Positions 1 through 5,888 of a DNA stretch of 11,901 nucleotides are shown here, piece after piece. The DNA is taken from contig JBAXTB010000169.1 in assembly GCA_037130425.1 (NCBI GenBank), forward strand, positions 1-11,901, written 5' to 3'. Positions within the stretch are counted from its first letter, which is position 1. Each line of letters begins with the position of its first letter. Position numbers and translations under genes: made by a program. Source of the DNA: M3007 sp037130425. Its GTDB lineage: Bacteria > Bacteroidota > Bacteroidia > Chitinophagales > Saprospiraceae. The notes under the pieces are model-generated. The model was not told the DNA's origin and did no database searches. It saw only the letters and a list, made by a program, of their open reading frames with translations.

Positions 1-146
1 CCCAAACGGGTCGCGCGTCACGATTTCGGGCCGTTTCGGGCATTTTGGGGCAAAATCCTGACGGAGGCATACGTTTTATCGTACCAAACAGGCGCGCGCG
101 TCACGATTTGGGTCGGTTTAGACCGTTTCAGGGTAAAATCCTGACG
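1..146. repeat. Two tandem copies of an imperfect palindromic element, 83-bp period
   Basis: Positions 12-63 and 95-146 share identical ends at exactly 83 bp offset: CGCGCGTCACGATTT (12-26 and 95-109) and AAAATCCTGACG (52-63 and 135-146). The roughly 25 bases between these ends differ but stay G/T-rich. Similarity extends left, with CCAAAC-like sequence at 2-7 and 84-89 and a one-base indel. Within each copy the ends are near inverted repeats (GTCACGATTT against GTCAGGATTT), so each can fold into a hairpin. The pair begins about 15 bp past the stop of the gene ending at 161. It could act as a 3' end or terminator structure, or belong to a dispersed intergenic repeat family; the sequence alone does not decide. 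Confidence 0.7.
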
Positions 147-160
147 CCGAACGGGCATAT

Positions 161-1204
161 TTACAACTGAAAAAGCAATTCCTGCCGCCGGCGGAACTCC
201 GCAAGATCGGCCAACAGGATTTCAAAAAAATCGTGTACCGTGTTCGGGTTGTGGTGGTTGAGCCGCACGGAATGGCCGATCAGGTTTTCAAACCAGGCGG
301 CCGTATAGTTGCAAAAGAAGGGATCGTCGGAACTCATGGTGTTGGGATTGTCATACACGACAAATACCCGCCGAAACTCCGGTGATTCCAGTAAAAACGT
401 ATTGACAGCATAAATAGTGGGGTTGTAAAACATCAGAAACTTCCCCGCATCGGCCTCCGGCGGCTGCCCGGGCAGGGTTTTTCGGCCGCACAAGGCCATT
501 TCCTTCTGGTGTTGCAGCAAAAGCCCGACTTGCTCGCGCACCACGCGGTAAAAATCCCGTTCCTTTCTGTCCATCGAAGCGTAATAATCAATCTGCGCCA
601 GGGTGCTTTCCAAGACCTGCCTCGACCAGAATTCAGTGCTGTCAAACCGATTGAACACCTGCGCGACCTGTTCGCGCAATTGCTGAATTTCGGCGCATTC
701 CAAGAGTTCCTTCGGGCGCTGTTCCGGTTTGGCGTTGCGGTTGTTCCAGGCGTTTCGCCCCATGACGTAGAGTTTGAAGGCGGTCAGTTCGGGGAAATGG
801 GCATAATGCAGGATTTGAAGTTCGGTGACCGCAAAATGGATCACGGGTTGTTCCAATTGCAGCCCCAGTTCAAGGCGGCGCTTCATAATCCGCATAAAAT
901 CAATGGCTTCCGTGTGGGTGCGGTTGAGTTGGGTGAAATCAAACACGACCCGCCCGGCCCCTTTTTGAATCAGATTGTCGACCCGGATATGGTACGCGCG
1001 GGCCAATTTGACAATCTCCGACATGGTAAACGCGTGCAGACCTTTTATCTTTTTATATGCTGCGCTATCCGACAGACACAAAGTCGCCGCAACGAATTTT
1101 GTGAGGTTTCTGGCGCCTACCTTGGCTTGAAGCGCTTGCACGATATGATTTCTAAGCAGCTGCCCGTTGACGGGTTGCGGGCTGTTTTGTTGAGGAGGAT
1201 TCAT
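161..1204 (-). CDS. HTH-like N-terminal domain protein, paralog of the upstream gene
   Basis: This 347-residue protein has no signal peptide or membrane segment, so it is probably cytoplasmic. Residues about 34-79 resemble a Cro/CI-type helix-turn-helix: a helix ending near A40, a turn around L44-S45, a helix with S47-A48-A49-Y50-K51-K52, then a helix leading into 'RVDNLI'. The remaining 265 or so residues are not a domain I recognise. They share ordered motifs with the neighbour encoded at 1248-2267: FWS (192-194), QIDYYA (204-209), HQK (232-234), LLES (271-274), DNPN (285-288) and FCNYTAAWF (297-305). It follows that gene by 43 bp with no recognisable promoter between, so cotranscription after a tandem duplication is likely. 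The ATG at 1204 is kept because the HTH begins soon after; no Shine-Dalgarno is visible. DNA binding is inferred from the fold-like pattern, and the target and ligand are unknown. Confidence 0.8.
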   Translation of the reverse strand: MNPPQQNSPQPVNGQLLRNHIVQALQAKVGARNLTKFVAATLCLSDSAAYKKIKGLHAFTMSEIVKLARAYHIRVDNLIQKGAGRVVFDFTQLNRTHTEAIDFMRIMKRRLELGLQLEQPVIHFAVTELQILHYAHFPELTAFKLYVMGRNAWNNRNAKPEQRPKELLECAEIQQLREQVAQVFNRFDSTEFWSRQVLESTLAQIDYYASMDRKERDFYRVVREQVGLLLQHQKEMALCGRKTLPGQPPEADAGKFLMFYNPTIYAVNTFLLESPEFRRVFVVYDNPNTMSSDDPFFCNYTAAWFENLIGHSVRLNHHNPNTVHDFFEILLADLAEFRRRQELLFQL

Positions 1205-1222
1205 CGGTGTACTTGATTAAAC

Positions 1223-1247
1223 AGTGTTTGAATTAAGTGTTTGAATT
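1223..1247. repeat. 12-bp direct repeat in the gap between the paralogs
   Basis: AGTGTTTGAATT occurs at 1223-1234 and again at 1236-1247, a 13-bp period. It fills much of the 43-bp gap between the stop of the upstream paralog (1248) and the start of the downstream one (1204). It could be a pair of protein-binding half sites or a simple slippage duplication. Confidence 0.6.
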
Positions 1248-2267
1248 TCAAGGGCGCAGGCGCTTTATTTTTTCAATCAGCGTATCCACCTGATGCCGGA
1301 GTTTGTCAAAAAAGATATTGCGCATTTTTTCCGCCTGCCCGCTCAACAACTGCGCATTTTTAGACAGCCGGTCGAACCAGTCGGCGGTATAATCACAAAA
1401 AGCGAGGTCGGAACTGGTAAAAAAGTTTGGGTTGTTGTAAATCGTAATTACCATGCGGCCCACCTTGGATTCGAGCAGGTAAATATTGCCGGTATGCACG
1501 ATTTCATTGAAATACAAGCGGTAAGAACCGGCTGTGTCGTCGGGGGCTTTACCCGATACGTCGTAGCGACGACCGGCGGCGGCCATCTTTTGGTGCAAGG
1601 CCAACAGTTGTTTTAATTCGTCGCAAAGCAACAGGTAATATTCGAGGTTGCCGGATTGTTTAAAGGCGAAATACTCAATTTGGTTCATGGTATCCTGAAG
1701 CATACTCAGCGACCAGAACTCAACCCCGTTGATCCGGCTGTTGACCTGAATAATTTGTTGCCGCAATGCTTCTACGCGCGCGTCGGCCAGGATGGTTTCC
1801 GGGTGCAGGTCGGGACCGCGCAGGGGCAAATTCCAACTATGCTGCCACAACACGAACAATTTGAAGGAAGTAAGCGCCTGAAACGGCAAATAATGAAACA
1901 CCTGAATGGCCGTGGAAGCATGGTGCGCATACAAATCGGGCAATTGGACGGAGGCTTCCAGTTTTTTCAAAATACGGCCCAAATACAACTGCGGTTCGCC
2001 AAATGGCGTGGCATCCGAATCAAGATCGGCGGCAAATGCGGTAGTGCTGCCGTGGATAAAACGGTCCAAGGAAATATTGAAGGCCCCGGTAAGTGCCAGA
2101 AATTCATCCGGTTCAAGGGGAATTTGTCCGCTTGTTTTTTTTAAGGCTGCGGCTTCTGAAACGCCGAGTGCAGCCGCCGCGATCTGATTCATGACGATCA
2201 GGTCAGGAACAGCAATCTGGATAGCGGATAATAAATGGGCATTAACGAGTTCGGGATCGAGGTACAT
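1248..2267 (-). CDS. HTH-like N-terminal domain protein, upstream paralog
   Basis: This 339-residue protein has no signal peptide or membrane segment. Residues 26-71 align without gaps to residues 34-79 of the paralog at 161-1204 (offset 8), keeping the pattern L-G-V-S-E-A-A-A-L-K-K followed by G47 and ending 'ISLDRFI'. This suggests the same helix-turn-helix-like N-terminal domain, though more degenerate. The C-terminal region carries the shared motifs FWS (184-186), QIEYFA (196-201), HQK (225-227), LLES (264-267), NNPN (278-281) and FCDYTADWF (290-298), and ends in a basic helix (KIKRLRP). Overall identity to the paralog is clearly low, so the duplication is old or the two copies were recruited separately. 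It is the first gene of the pair and has candidate promoters at 2307-2357. Function is unknown; a transcriptional or signalling regulator is the likeliest role. Confidence 0.8.
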   Translation of the reverse strand: MYLDPELVNAHLLSAIQIAVPDLIVMNQIAAAALGVSEAAALKKTSGQIPLEPDEFLALTGAFNISLDRFIHGSTTAFAADLDSDATPFGEPQLYLGRILKKLEASVQLPDLYAHHASTAIQVFHYLPFQALTSFKLFVLWQHSWNLPLRGPDLHPETILADARVEALRQQIIQVNSRINGVEFWSLSMLQDTMNQIEYFAFKQSGNLEYYLLLCDELKQLLALHQKMAAAGRRYDVSGKAPDDTAGSYRLYFNEIVHTGNIYLLESKVGRMVITIYNNPNFFTSSDLAFCDYTADWFDRLSKNAQLLSGQAEKMRNIFFDKLRHQVDTLIEKIKRLRP

Positions 2268-2306
2268 GTTTTGATGAGAGGGTGAATAGGATTAGTAAAA
2301 GAAAGA

Positions 2307-2357
2307 CAAATATAGGGAGAAATGAATTTCAAACATAGCATTACCGAACGCGACAAA
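2307..2357 (-). promoter_or_regulatory. Candidate promoters for the HTH paralog pair
   Basis: Two overlapping matches to the Bacteroidota -7 element TAnnTTTG lie on the minus strand: TATATTTG (2314-2307) and TATGTTTG (2337-2330). Upstream TTTG boxes lie at 2333-2330 (15-bp gap) and 2357-2354 (16-bp gap), both shorter than the roughly 19 bp seen at the other promoters in this window. Starts would fall near 2300 or 2323, giving a 30- to 55-nt leader. The boxes are good and the spacing is imperfect. Confidence 0.4.
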
Positions 2358-2360
2358 AGC

Positions 2361-2430
2361 CCACCACGGATGACACAGATTTGCACAGATTGCGTGTTTT
2401 TTTTTTAAAATCTGTGTAAATCTGTGGTGA
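2361..2430 (-). terminator. CACAGATT-type inverted repeat, likely terminator of the glycosidase gene
   Basis: Arm 2362-2382 (CACCACGGATGACACAGATT...) pairs with 2408-2429 (...AATCTGTGTAAATCTGTGGTG) with about two mismatches and one bulge. Each arm contains two copies of a CACAGATT unit. The loop holds a run of ten T on the plus strand. On the minus strand the hairpin begins 22 nt after the glycosidase stop and is followed by GGCTTTT, so a terminator role is plausible. Repeats built from CACAGATT units are common between genes in various bacteria, so it may also be a copy of a dispersed family. Confidence 0.6.
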
Positions 2431-2451
2431 AAACTAATTCAACCTCCTCAA

Positions 2452-3525
2452 CTACCTCCCATACCACTTCCTTACCACCCCTTCCCCCAACTTTCCCTGC
2501 GGCGTATAATCCCGCTCCGGATACCCCTCATGCCCTCGCATATTCGGAAACCATTTCCACAAAAAACCGCCAGCCCACCAGGATTCCGCTTGAAAAGTTG
2601 CAAAAAGCCCTTCATAACAATTTGCCTGCGCTTGTTCGTTTATGGGCCGCGCCGTAATGCCGCGTTCTAATTCCCAATTGCGCCAGCCGCAGCTGTCCAC
2701 ACTGAGGTAGCCGAATTCCGTAAATAAAACCTTCTTTTTTTGCGCCTCCGAAAAACTGCGTAAACGCTCCGCAATGGGTTTCCAGGCCGTTTTCAAATCA
2801 GCCACGGAGGGCGTGGGCGCCGCCACCAAAGGGAAATAACCGCCCAACCCGATATAATCAAGATCCTGCCAAAAAGGAACCCGCGACCAGTCGTCCCAAT
2901 TCGAGGAATAGGTAAGTTGCCCCTTGTACGTTTGTTTTATTTTCCCAATCAACTGCTTCCAGTATTCCGGGCGCTTTGTAATAGCATTGTTGAATTCCGT
3001 GCCGATGCACAACAACTCGGCGTGCTCGGCTTCTGCAATCTCTGCAAAAAACAGGATATACTTTTCATAACCGGCTTCCCAGGAGGCCCAATCTTCCGGG
3101 CTGGAAAAATCAAGTGCGCCGGTCCAGCCGCCAGGTACGAACACCTGAGGTTTCAGCATAACACTGATGCTGTTTGCGTGCGCCAGCCGGATGGTTTCGC
3201 GCACCCCGTCGGGCGTTTCGCCCCACCACTGATGATGCCTGCCGCTTTCGTTGAAATGCACTTCGGGCGTGCCCATGCGCGTATAGGCGTAAGGCACGAC
3301 GGAGATCCAGCCGGCGCCTACGTTTTTTACCGCTTCCATCGGGTTGTCGGGAAAAGGTTCAGGCGGGGCTACAAAGGTCAGGCCGTTCATTTTCAATCCC
3401 TTGTGCGCGGGTTGAACCTTCGTAAACGGTTGGGCGGAAGCAGCCGGCTGCGGCGCGGCGCCGGAGTTGCGGCAGGTGGTAAAAACCATGCCGTATAACA
3501 GGACAGACAGAAACAAGACTTTCAT
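2452..3525 (-). CDS. GH113-like glycoside hydrolase, exported, possible lipoprotein
   Basis: This 357-residue protein resembles clan GH-A (beta/alpha)8 hydrolases, best matching my recollection of family GH113 (beta-mannanase-type). A short N-terminal hydrophobic stretch ends in VFTTC, with Cys18 a weak lipobox candidate because Phe sits at -3 and Thr at -1. An Ala/Pro/Gln linker follows, then the barrel from about residue 45. Two glutamates sit where GH-A enzymes carry the acid/base and the nucleophile: E177 in CIGTEFN, and E270 in LFTEFGY before the final strands. Aromatic patches (WWGE, WKWF) suit sugar binding. I chose the ATG at 3525 rather than the in-frame ATG at 3624 because it starts directly at the signal-like sequence; the longer start would put 33 unlikely residues before it and overlap the HIT gene. 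It has its own promoter, so it is probably a single-gene unit. The substrate is inferred only. Confidence 0.8.
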   Translation of the reverse strand: MKVLFLSVLLYGMVFTTCRNSGAAPQPAASAQPFTKVQPAHKGLKMNGLTFVAPPEPFPDNPMEAVKNVGAGWISVVPYAYTRMGTPEVHFNESGRHHQWWGETPDGVRETIRLAHANSISVMLKPQVFVPGGWTGALDFSSPEDWASWEAGYEKYILFFAEIAEAEHAELLCIGTEFNNAITKRPEYWKQLIGKIKQTYKGQLTYSSNWDDWSRVPFWQDLDYIGLGGYFPLVAAPTPSVADLKTAWKPIAERLRSFSEAQKKKVLFTEFGYLSVDSCGWRNWELERGITARPINEQAQANCYEGLFATFQAESWWAGGFLWKWFPNMRGHEGYPERDYTPQGKLGEGVVRKWYGR

Positions 3526-3529
3526 AGAG

Positions 3530-3561
3530 AAACCCAGTTCGGGATAAACCGGACTGGGTTT
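3530..3561 (-). terminator. Hairpin between the HIT gene and the glycosidase gene
   Basis: The arms AAACCCAGTTCGG (3530-3542) and CCGGACTGGGTTT (3549-3561) give a 13-bp stem with a single G-T pair and a 6-base loop. On the minus strand the stem is followed by the weak tract CTCT and then immediately by the glycosidase ATG at 3525. It lies 41 nt past the HIT stop, so it probably ends greA-HIT transcripts. It also overlaps the predicted transcription start of the glycosidase gene. Confidence 0.6.
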
Positions 3562-3591
3562 CAAATATAAGGCGTCGCTTTGATACGACAA
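3562..3591 (-). promoter_or_regulatory. Promoter for the glycosidase gene
   Basis: On the minus strand, TATATTTG (3569-3562) matches the Bacteroidota -7 box TAnnTTTG, and TTG (3591-3589) lies 19 bp upstream as a partial -33 box. The start is predicted near 3555, giving a leader of about 30 nt. Because this start falls inside the hairpin at 3530-3561, transcripts made here would lack the complete stem and escape termination, while read-through from the HIT gene would contain it. Confidence 0.55.
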
Positions 3592-3601
3592 GCAATGGGT
3601 A

Positions 3602-3997
3602 TTAATTTTGGAAATGTGCCGCAATTTTAGCCGCCAATGCAGCCAGTTCGTCCCCGGGAACGTCCATTTTATTTTGAATGTTAAAATCGGCCATCGAGTT
3701 TAAAGGAACCAAGTGAACGTGGGCGTGCGGCACTTCAAGGCCGATCACAGCAACGCCGCAGCGCAGGCAGCTGACTTCTTTTTCAATTGCTTTTGCCACT
3801 TTTTTGGCAAAAACCATTAGGCCCGCCAGCGCATCATCATCCAGTTCGAAAATATAATCCACCTCCTTTTTAGGGATGCACAGGGTGTGGCCCATTGCCA
3901 CCGGGCGAATATCGAGAAACGCGAAGTAATCGCTGGTTTCGGCTACTTTGTAGCATGGAATTTCGCCGTTGATGATACGCGTGAAAATACTGGCCAT
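3602..3997 (-). CDS. HIT-family (Hint-like) nucleotide hydrolase
   Basis: This 131-residue protein is the normal size for a Hint/PKCI-1-type histidine triad protein. The signature H91-A-H93-V-H95-L-V-P is intact, and the middle histidine is the family's catalytic nucleophile. The N-terminal strand 'MASIFTRIINGEIPCYKV' and the 'AFLDIRPVAMGHTL.IPK' segment (26-43) are typical of the branch. Family members hydrolyse phosphoramidate or phosphoanhydride bonds of nucleoside monophosphate conjugates in the cytoplasm; the physiological substrate here is not shown. It starts 5 bp after the greA stop, so it is translated from the same mRNA. The two cysteines in CLRCG (77-80) are not the usual N-terminal zinc pair of longer HIT proteins and may be incidental. 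Confidence 0.95.
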   Translation of the reverse strand: MASIFTRIINGEIPCYKVAETSDYFAFLDIRPVAMGHTLCIPKKEVDYIFELDDDALAGLMVFAKKVAKAIEKEVSCLRCGVAVIGLEVPHAHVHLVPLNSMADFNIQNKMDVPGDELAALAAKIAAHFQN

Positions 3998-4002
3998 TGC
4001 TT

Positions 4003-4479
4003 TTATCCGATTGTAATGTTTACAACTTCAAATTCCATGGTGCCGCCGGGTGTTTGCACCTTTGCAATTTCTCCGAGCACTTTGCCAAGCAGTCCCTTTC
4101 CGATGGGGGATGTGACCGAAATTTTCATTGCTTTGGCATCCGCTTCGGTTTCGGATACCAATTTATAGGTCATTTCTTTACCTGTTTTCAGGTTTTTAAT
4201 GGTAACATTTGACAAAATAGCCACTTTTGAGTCATCCAACAGGCTTTCGTCGATCACGCGGGCATTGGAAAATATAGTTTCAAGCTCGCTGATTTTCATT
4301 TCAAGCATCCCTTGGGCGTCTTTGGCCGCATCATATTCTGCGTTTTCAGATAAATCTCCCTGGGAGCGCGCTTCAGCAATGGCTTTCGCTACTTCTTTCC
4401 TTCCGGTTGATTTTAGTTCTTCCAATTCGGATTTGAGTTTGTCGTAGCCACTCTGCGTCAAATACGTGTAATTAGCCAT
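4003..4479 (-). CDS. greA: Transcription elongation factor GreA
   Basis: This is a full-length GreA of 158 residues. GreA enters the secondary channel of stalled, backtracked RNA polymerase and stimulates cleavage of the RNA 3' end. Residues 1-75 form the antiparallel coiled coil, with the signature GDLSENAEYDAAK (41-53) at the hairpin tip; D42 and E45 correspond to the acidic tip residues that help coordinate the catalytic metal. Residues about 80-158 form the globular FKBP-like domain, recognised by SPIGKGLLGK and the final strand MEFEVVNI. The gene is first in a pair with the HIT gene. No promoter box is visible in the 120 bases just upstream; the best match lies at 4741-4771, which would give a leader of about 255 nt crossing two hairpins. 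No Shine-Dalgarno is seen; the leader next to the ATG is A/T-rich. Confidence 0.97.
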   Translation of the reverse strand: MANYTYLTQSGYDKLKSELEELKSTGRKEVAKAIAEARSQGDLSENAEYDAAKDAQGMLEMKISELETIFSNARVIDESLLDDSKVAILSNVTIKNLKTGKEMTYKLVSETEADAKAMKISVTSPIGKGLLGKVLGEIAKVQTPGGTMEFEVVNITIG

Positions 4480-4601
4480 TTTAAAAAATTAGTAAAATTT
4501 GATTCGAAATTTGGTTAGCACTTTCTTTTGGGTCGATTCGGATTCCGGTCTTTCAAATACCGGACTAAAACCGGCCCAATTGGAAGCCTAAATTTGAACG
4601 C

Positions 4602-4684
4602 TTTTTACCCTATATAGCGAGAAAGAGGTTTACCAACCTGTACGGGATGATAAACCTCTGCCCACTGCTATTAGGGTAGAAAAA
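4602..4684 (-). promoter_or_regulatory. Long two-part hairpin in the greA leader
   Basis: The outer stem pairs 4606-4618 with 4667-4678 (TACCCTA-ATAGC type, one bulge) and can be extended by T4602-4605 against the A-run at 4680-4684. The inner stem pairs AGAGGTTTA (4624-4632) with TAAACCTCT (4651-4659) around an 18-base loop. On the minus strand no U-run follows, so it does not look like a terminator. It begins inside the U-tract of the preceding terminator. It may be a structured leader, a processing site or part of an attenuator. Confidence 0.6.
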
Positions 4685-4722
4685 ACGGAAACGTCCCTAC
4701 CTGATAGATAGAAACGTTTCCG
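4680..4722 (-). terminator. Intrinsic terminator after the PorV/PorQ-family gene
   Basis: A perfect 9-bp stem, CGGAAACGT (4686-4694) with ACGTTTCCG (4714-4722), and a 19-base loop are followed on the minus strand by six consecutive T (complement of 4680-4685). This is a textbook rho-independent terminator in the minus direction only, about 80 nt past the stop of the barrel gene at 4802. A greA promoter match lies upstream of it, so it may also act as an attenuator in the greA leader. Confidence 0.85.
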
Positions 4723-4729
4723 TACTCAT
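4697..4729 (-). CDS. Possible 10-residue leader peptide overlapping the terminator
   Basis: ATG at 4729 opens a frame encoding MSTETFLSIR and stops with TAG at 4697. It begins about 5 nt after the predicted start of transcription from 4741-4771. Its codons cover the whole first arm of the terminator stem and it stops in the loop, the geometry expected if translation influenced hairpin formation. No Shine-Dalgarno is present, and a frame this short can arise by chance. Confidence 0.25.
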   Translation of the reverse strand: MSTETFLSIR

Positions 4730-4740
4730 TTAAAGTGCCG

Positions 4741-4771
4741 CAAAGATAAGTCGAAAGTGGATAAACGCAAA
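4741..4771 (-). promoter_or_regulatory. Promoter for greA-HIT (or a short leader RNA)
   Basis: On the minus strand, TATCTTTG (4748-4741) fits TAnnTTTG exactly, and TTTG (4771-4768) lies 19 bp upstream. This is the best full match to the Bacteroidota housekeeping consensus in the window. Transcription would start near 4734, between the barrel gene's stop and its terminator. Confidence 0.6.
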
Positions 4772-4801
4772 TATTTAATGCGTTTTTTCGACATACTGGC
4801 C

Positions 4802-5851
4802 CTACAGATCGATTCGGATACCAATATTATGGATGCCTTGGTACACCGAAGTGGCGCGATAGGCATAGTCTAATGACAAGCGGGAATCGGAGTTCTTTTT
4901 AAACGGTGTTGAAATGGAAAAACCGCCGCTGAATCCGTTATCCAAGGTTGCTTGTGCGCTACCTGCCGGTGCGTCAAACTCCATTTTGTAACCGGCACGC
5001 AGGGCAAAATTTTTACCCATATTGAACTCAAGACCACCACCGATCTGATCGCGTGAAAATGCGTTGGAGGTAAAATTAGCAATCAGGGACAAACGGTTTA
5101 TACGGCCTAACAACCAATCGTATGCCATACCGATATTCAATTGCGACGGTAATTCATACGCGCTCGAGCGTTCGTAGTAGGTATTGTCGTAACTGAATGG
5201 CCCTGGATTTGGAAGCCCTTTGGAAAGACCCTCACCCGTAAACCGCATTTTCGAACCTACGTTACGCAAGGAGATACCAAACTTGAAATTGTCATTCGGG
5301 CCGGTTACATATTGCACACCGGCATCGATGGCAAAAGCGCTGGCATGTGCGTTTGCGACGCCCTCGCTGACAAATTTTGCCGTAACCCCCACGGATACTT
5401 TATTGTCAAACAAATACGAGTAAGAAAGGCCCATGTTGAAGAAGGATGGGGTAAATGTAGCGCCCGTTCCTTCCGGTGTATCTTCTGTCGTGTAATCGAA
5501 TTTGCCGAGATCAAGCGCAACCAAGTTGATACCGAACGCCCCGCCTTTGCCCACGCGCTGTGCAAAACCAAGTGCATTGAGGTTGATGTCGGCTCCGACC
5601 AAATAACGCGTGTGGCTCAGTTGCAACTGCGTTTTATTGATCCGCGACAAACCTGCCACGTTCAGAAACATGGCTTCAGCGCCTGAAGTAATGGCCGTAT
5701 TCATGGTATGCAAACCGGCGCTCTTAGCCCATGGGTTGATGAGCAGCTGGTTCGCGCCAGCTTCCCCCTGACGGTCGGGGTTACCTGCAAACAGAGAACC
5801 CGACAGGAATAAGATACACCAAACCGGCAGAGATAAGTATATTTTCTTCAT
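4802..5851 (-). CDS. PorV/PorQ-family outer-membrane barrel protein
   Basis: This 349-residue protein has a clear signal peptide, cleaved after SLFA (residue 22). The mature start with 'INPWAKSAGLHTMNTAITSGAEAMF' and an N-V-A-G-L segment is typical of the PorV/PorQ (FadL-like) family of Bacteroidota. The rest alternates short amphipathic strands ending in aromatic or hydrophobic residues, with a final strand 'IHNIGIRIDL', as expected for an outer-membrane beta-barrel. PorV shuttles T9SS cargo to the surface attachment complex, and PorQ belongs to that complex. Many genomes hold extra family members of unknown role, so I give no gene symbol. It follows the giant exported protein by 110 bp with a hairpin between, and ends 80 nt before a strong terminator, so it is probably the last gene of the module. 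A role in handling the adjacent cargo is inferred. Confidence 0.85.
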   Translation of the reverse strand: MKKIYLSLPVWCILFLSGSLFAGNPDRQGEAGANQLLINPWAKSAGLHTMNTAITSGAEAMFLNVAGLSRINKTQLQLSHTRYLVGADINLNALGFAQRVGKGGAFGINLVALDLGKFDYTTEDTPEGTGATFTPSFFNMGLSYSYLFDNKVSVGVTAKFVSEGVANAHASAFAIDAGVQYVTGPNDNFKFGISLRNVGSKMRFTGEGLSKGLPNPGPFSYDNTYYERSSAYELPSQLNIGMAYDWLLGRINRLSLIANFTSNAFSRDQIGGGLEFNMGKNFALRAGYKMEFDAPAGSAQATLDNGFSGGFSISTPFKKNSDSRLSLDYAYRATSVYQGIHNIGIRIDL

Positions 5852-5888
5852 GATGTTGAATTATTGAATGAGTGAGGTGCTTTTGTAA

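Larger units (their letters stand above)
4480..4801. other. 322-bp intergenic region: greA leader and porV-like gene terminator
   Basis: There is no protein gene of normal size here. In minus-strand order it holds a promoter (4771-4741), a 10-codon ORF (4729-4697), an intrinsic terminator (4722-4680) and a long two-part hairpin (4684-4602). A short stem TCCGGT/ACCGGA (4544-4549 with 4559-4564) follows, then an A/T-rich stretch before greA. Confidence 0.8.

Noticed and set aside
12..146. CRISPR array
   Set aside because: There are only two units, the conserved parts lie at unit ends, and the middles are related rather than unrelated spacers.
509..1216. Plus-strand open frame of 235 codons
   Set aside because: It lies wholly antisense to the HTH paralog gene, whose protein shares motifs with its neighbour; the plus-strand product has no recognisable domain.
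1656..2144. Plus-strand open frame of 162 codons
   Set aside because: It is antisense to the second HTH paralog and has no recognisable domain or leader.
2917..3498. Plus-strand open frame of 193 codons
   Set aside because: It is antisense to the glycosidase, whose two catalytic-type glutamate motifs support the minus strand.
3526..3624. Longer start for the glycosidase at 3624
   Set aside because: It would overlap the HIT gene, precede the promoter boxes and hairpin, and bury the signal-like sequence 33 residues inside.
4544..4564. Short stem TCCGGT/ACCGGA near greA as a terminator or operator
   Set aside because: A 6-bp stem without a T-run is too weak; CCGG-containing words recur nearby by chance.
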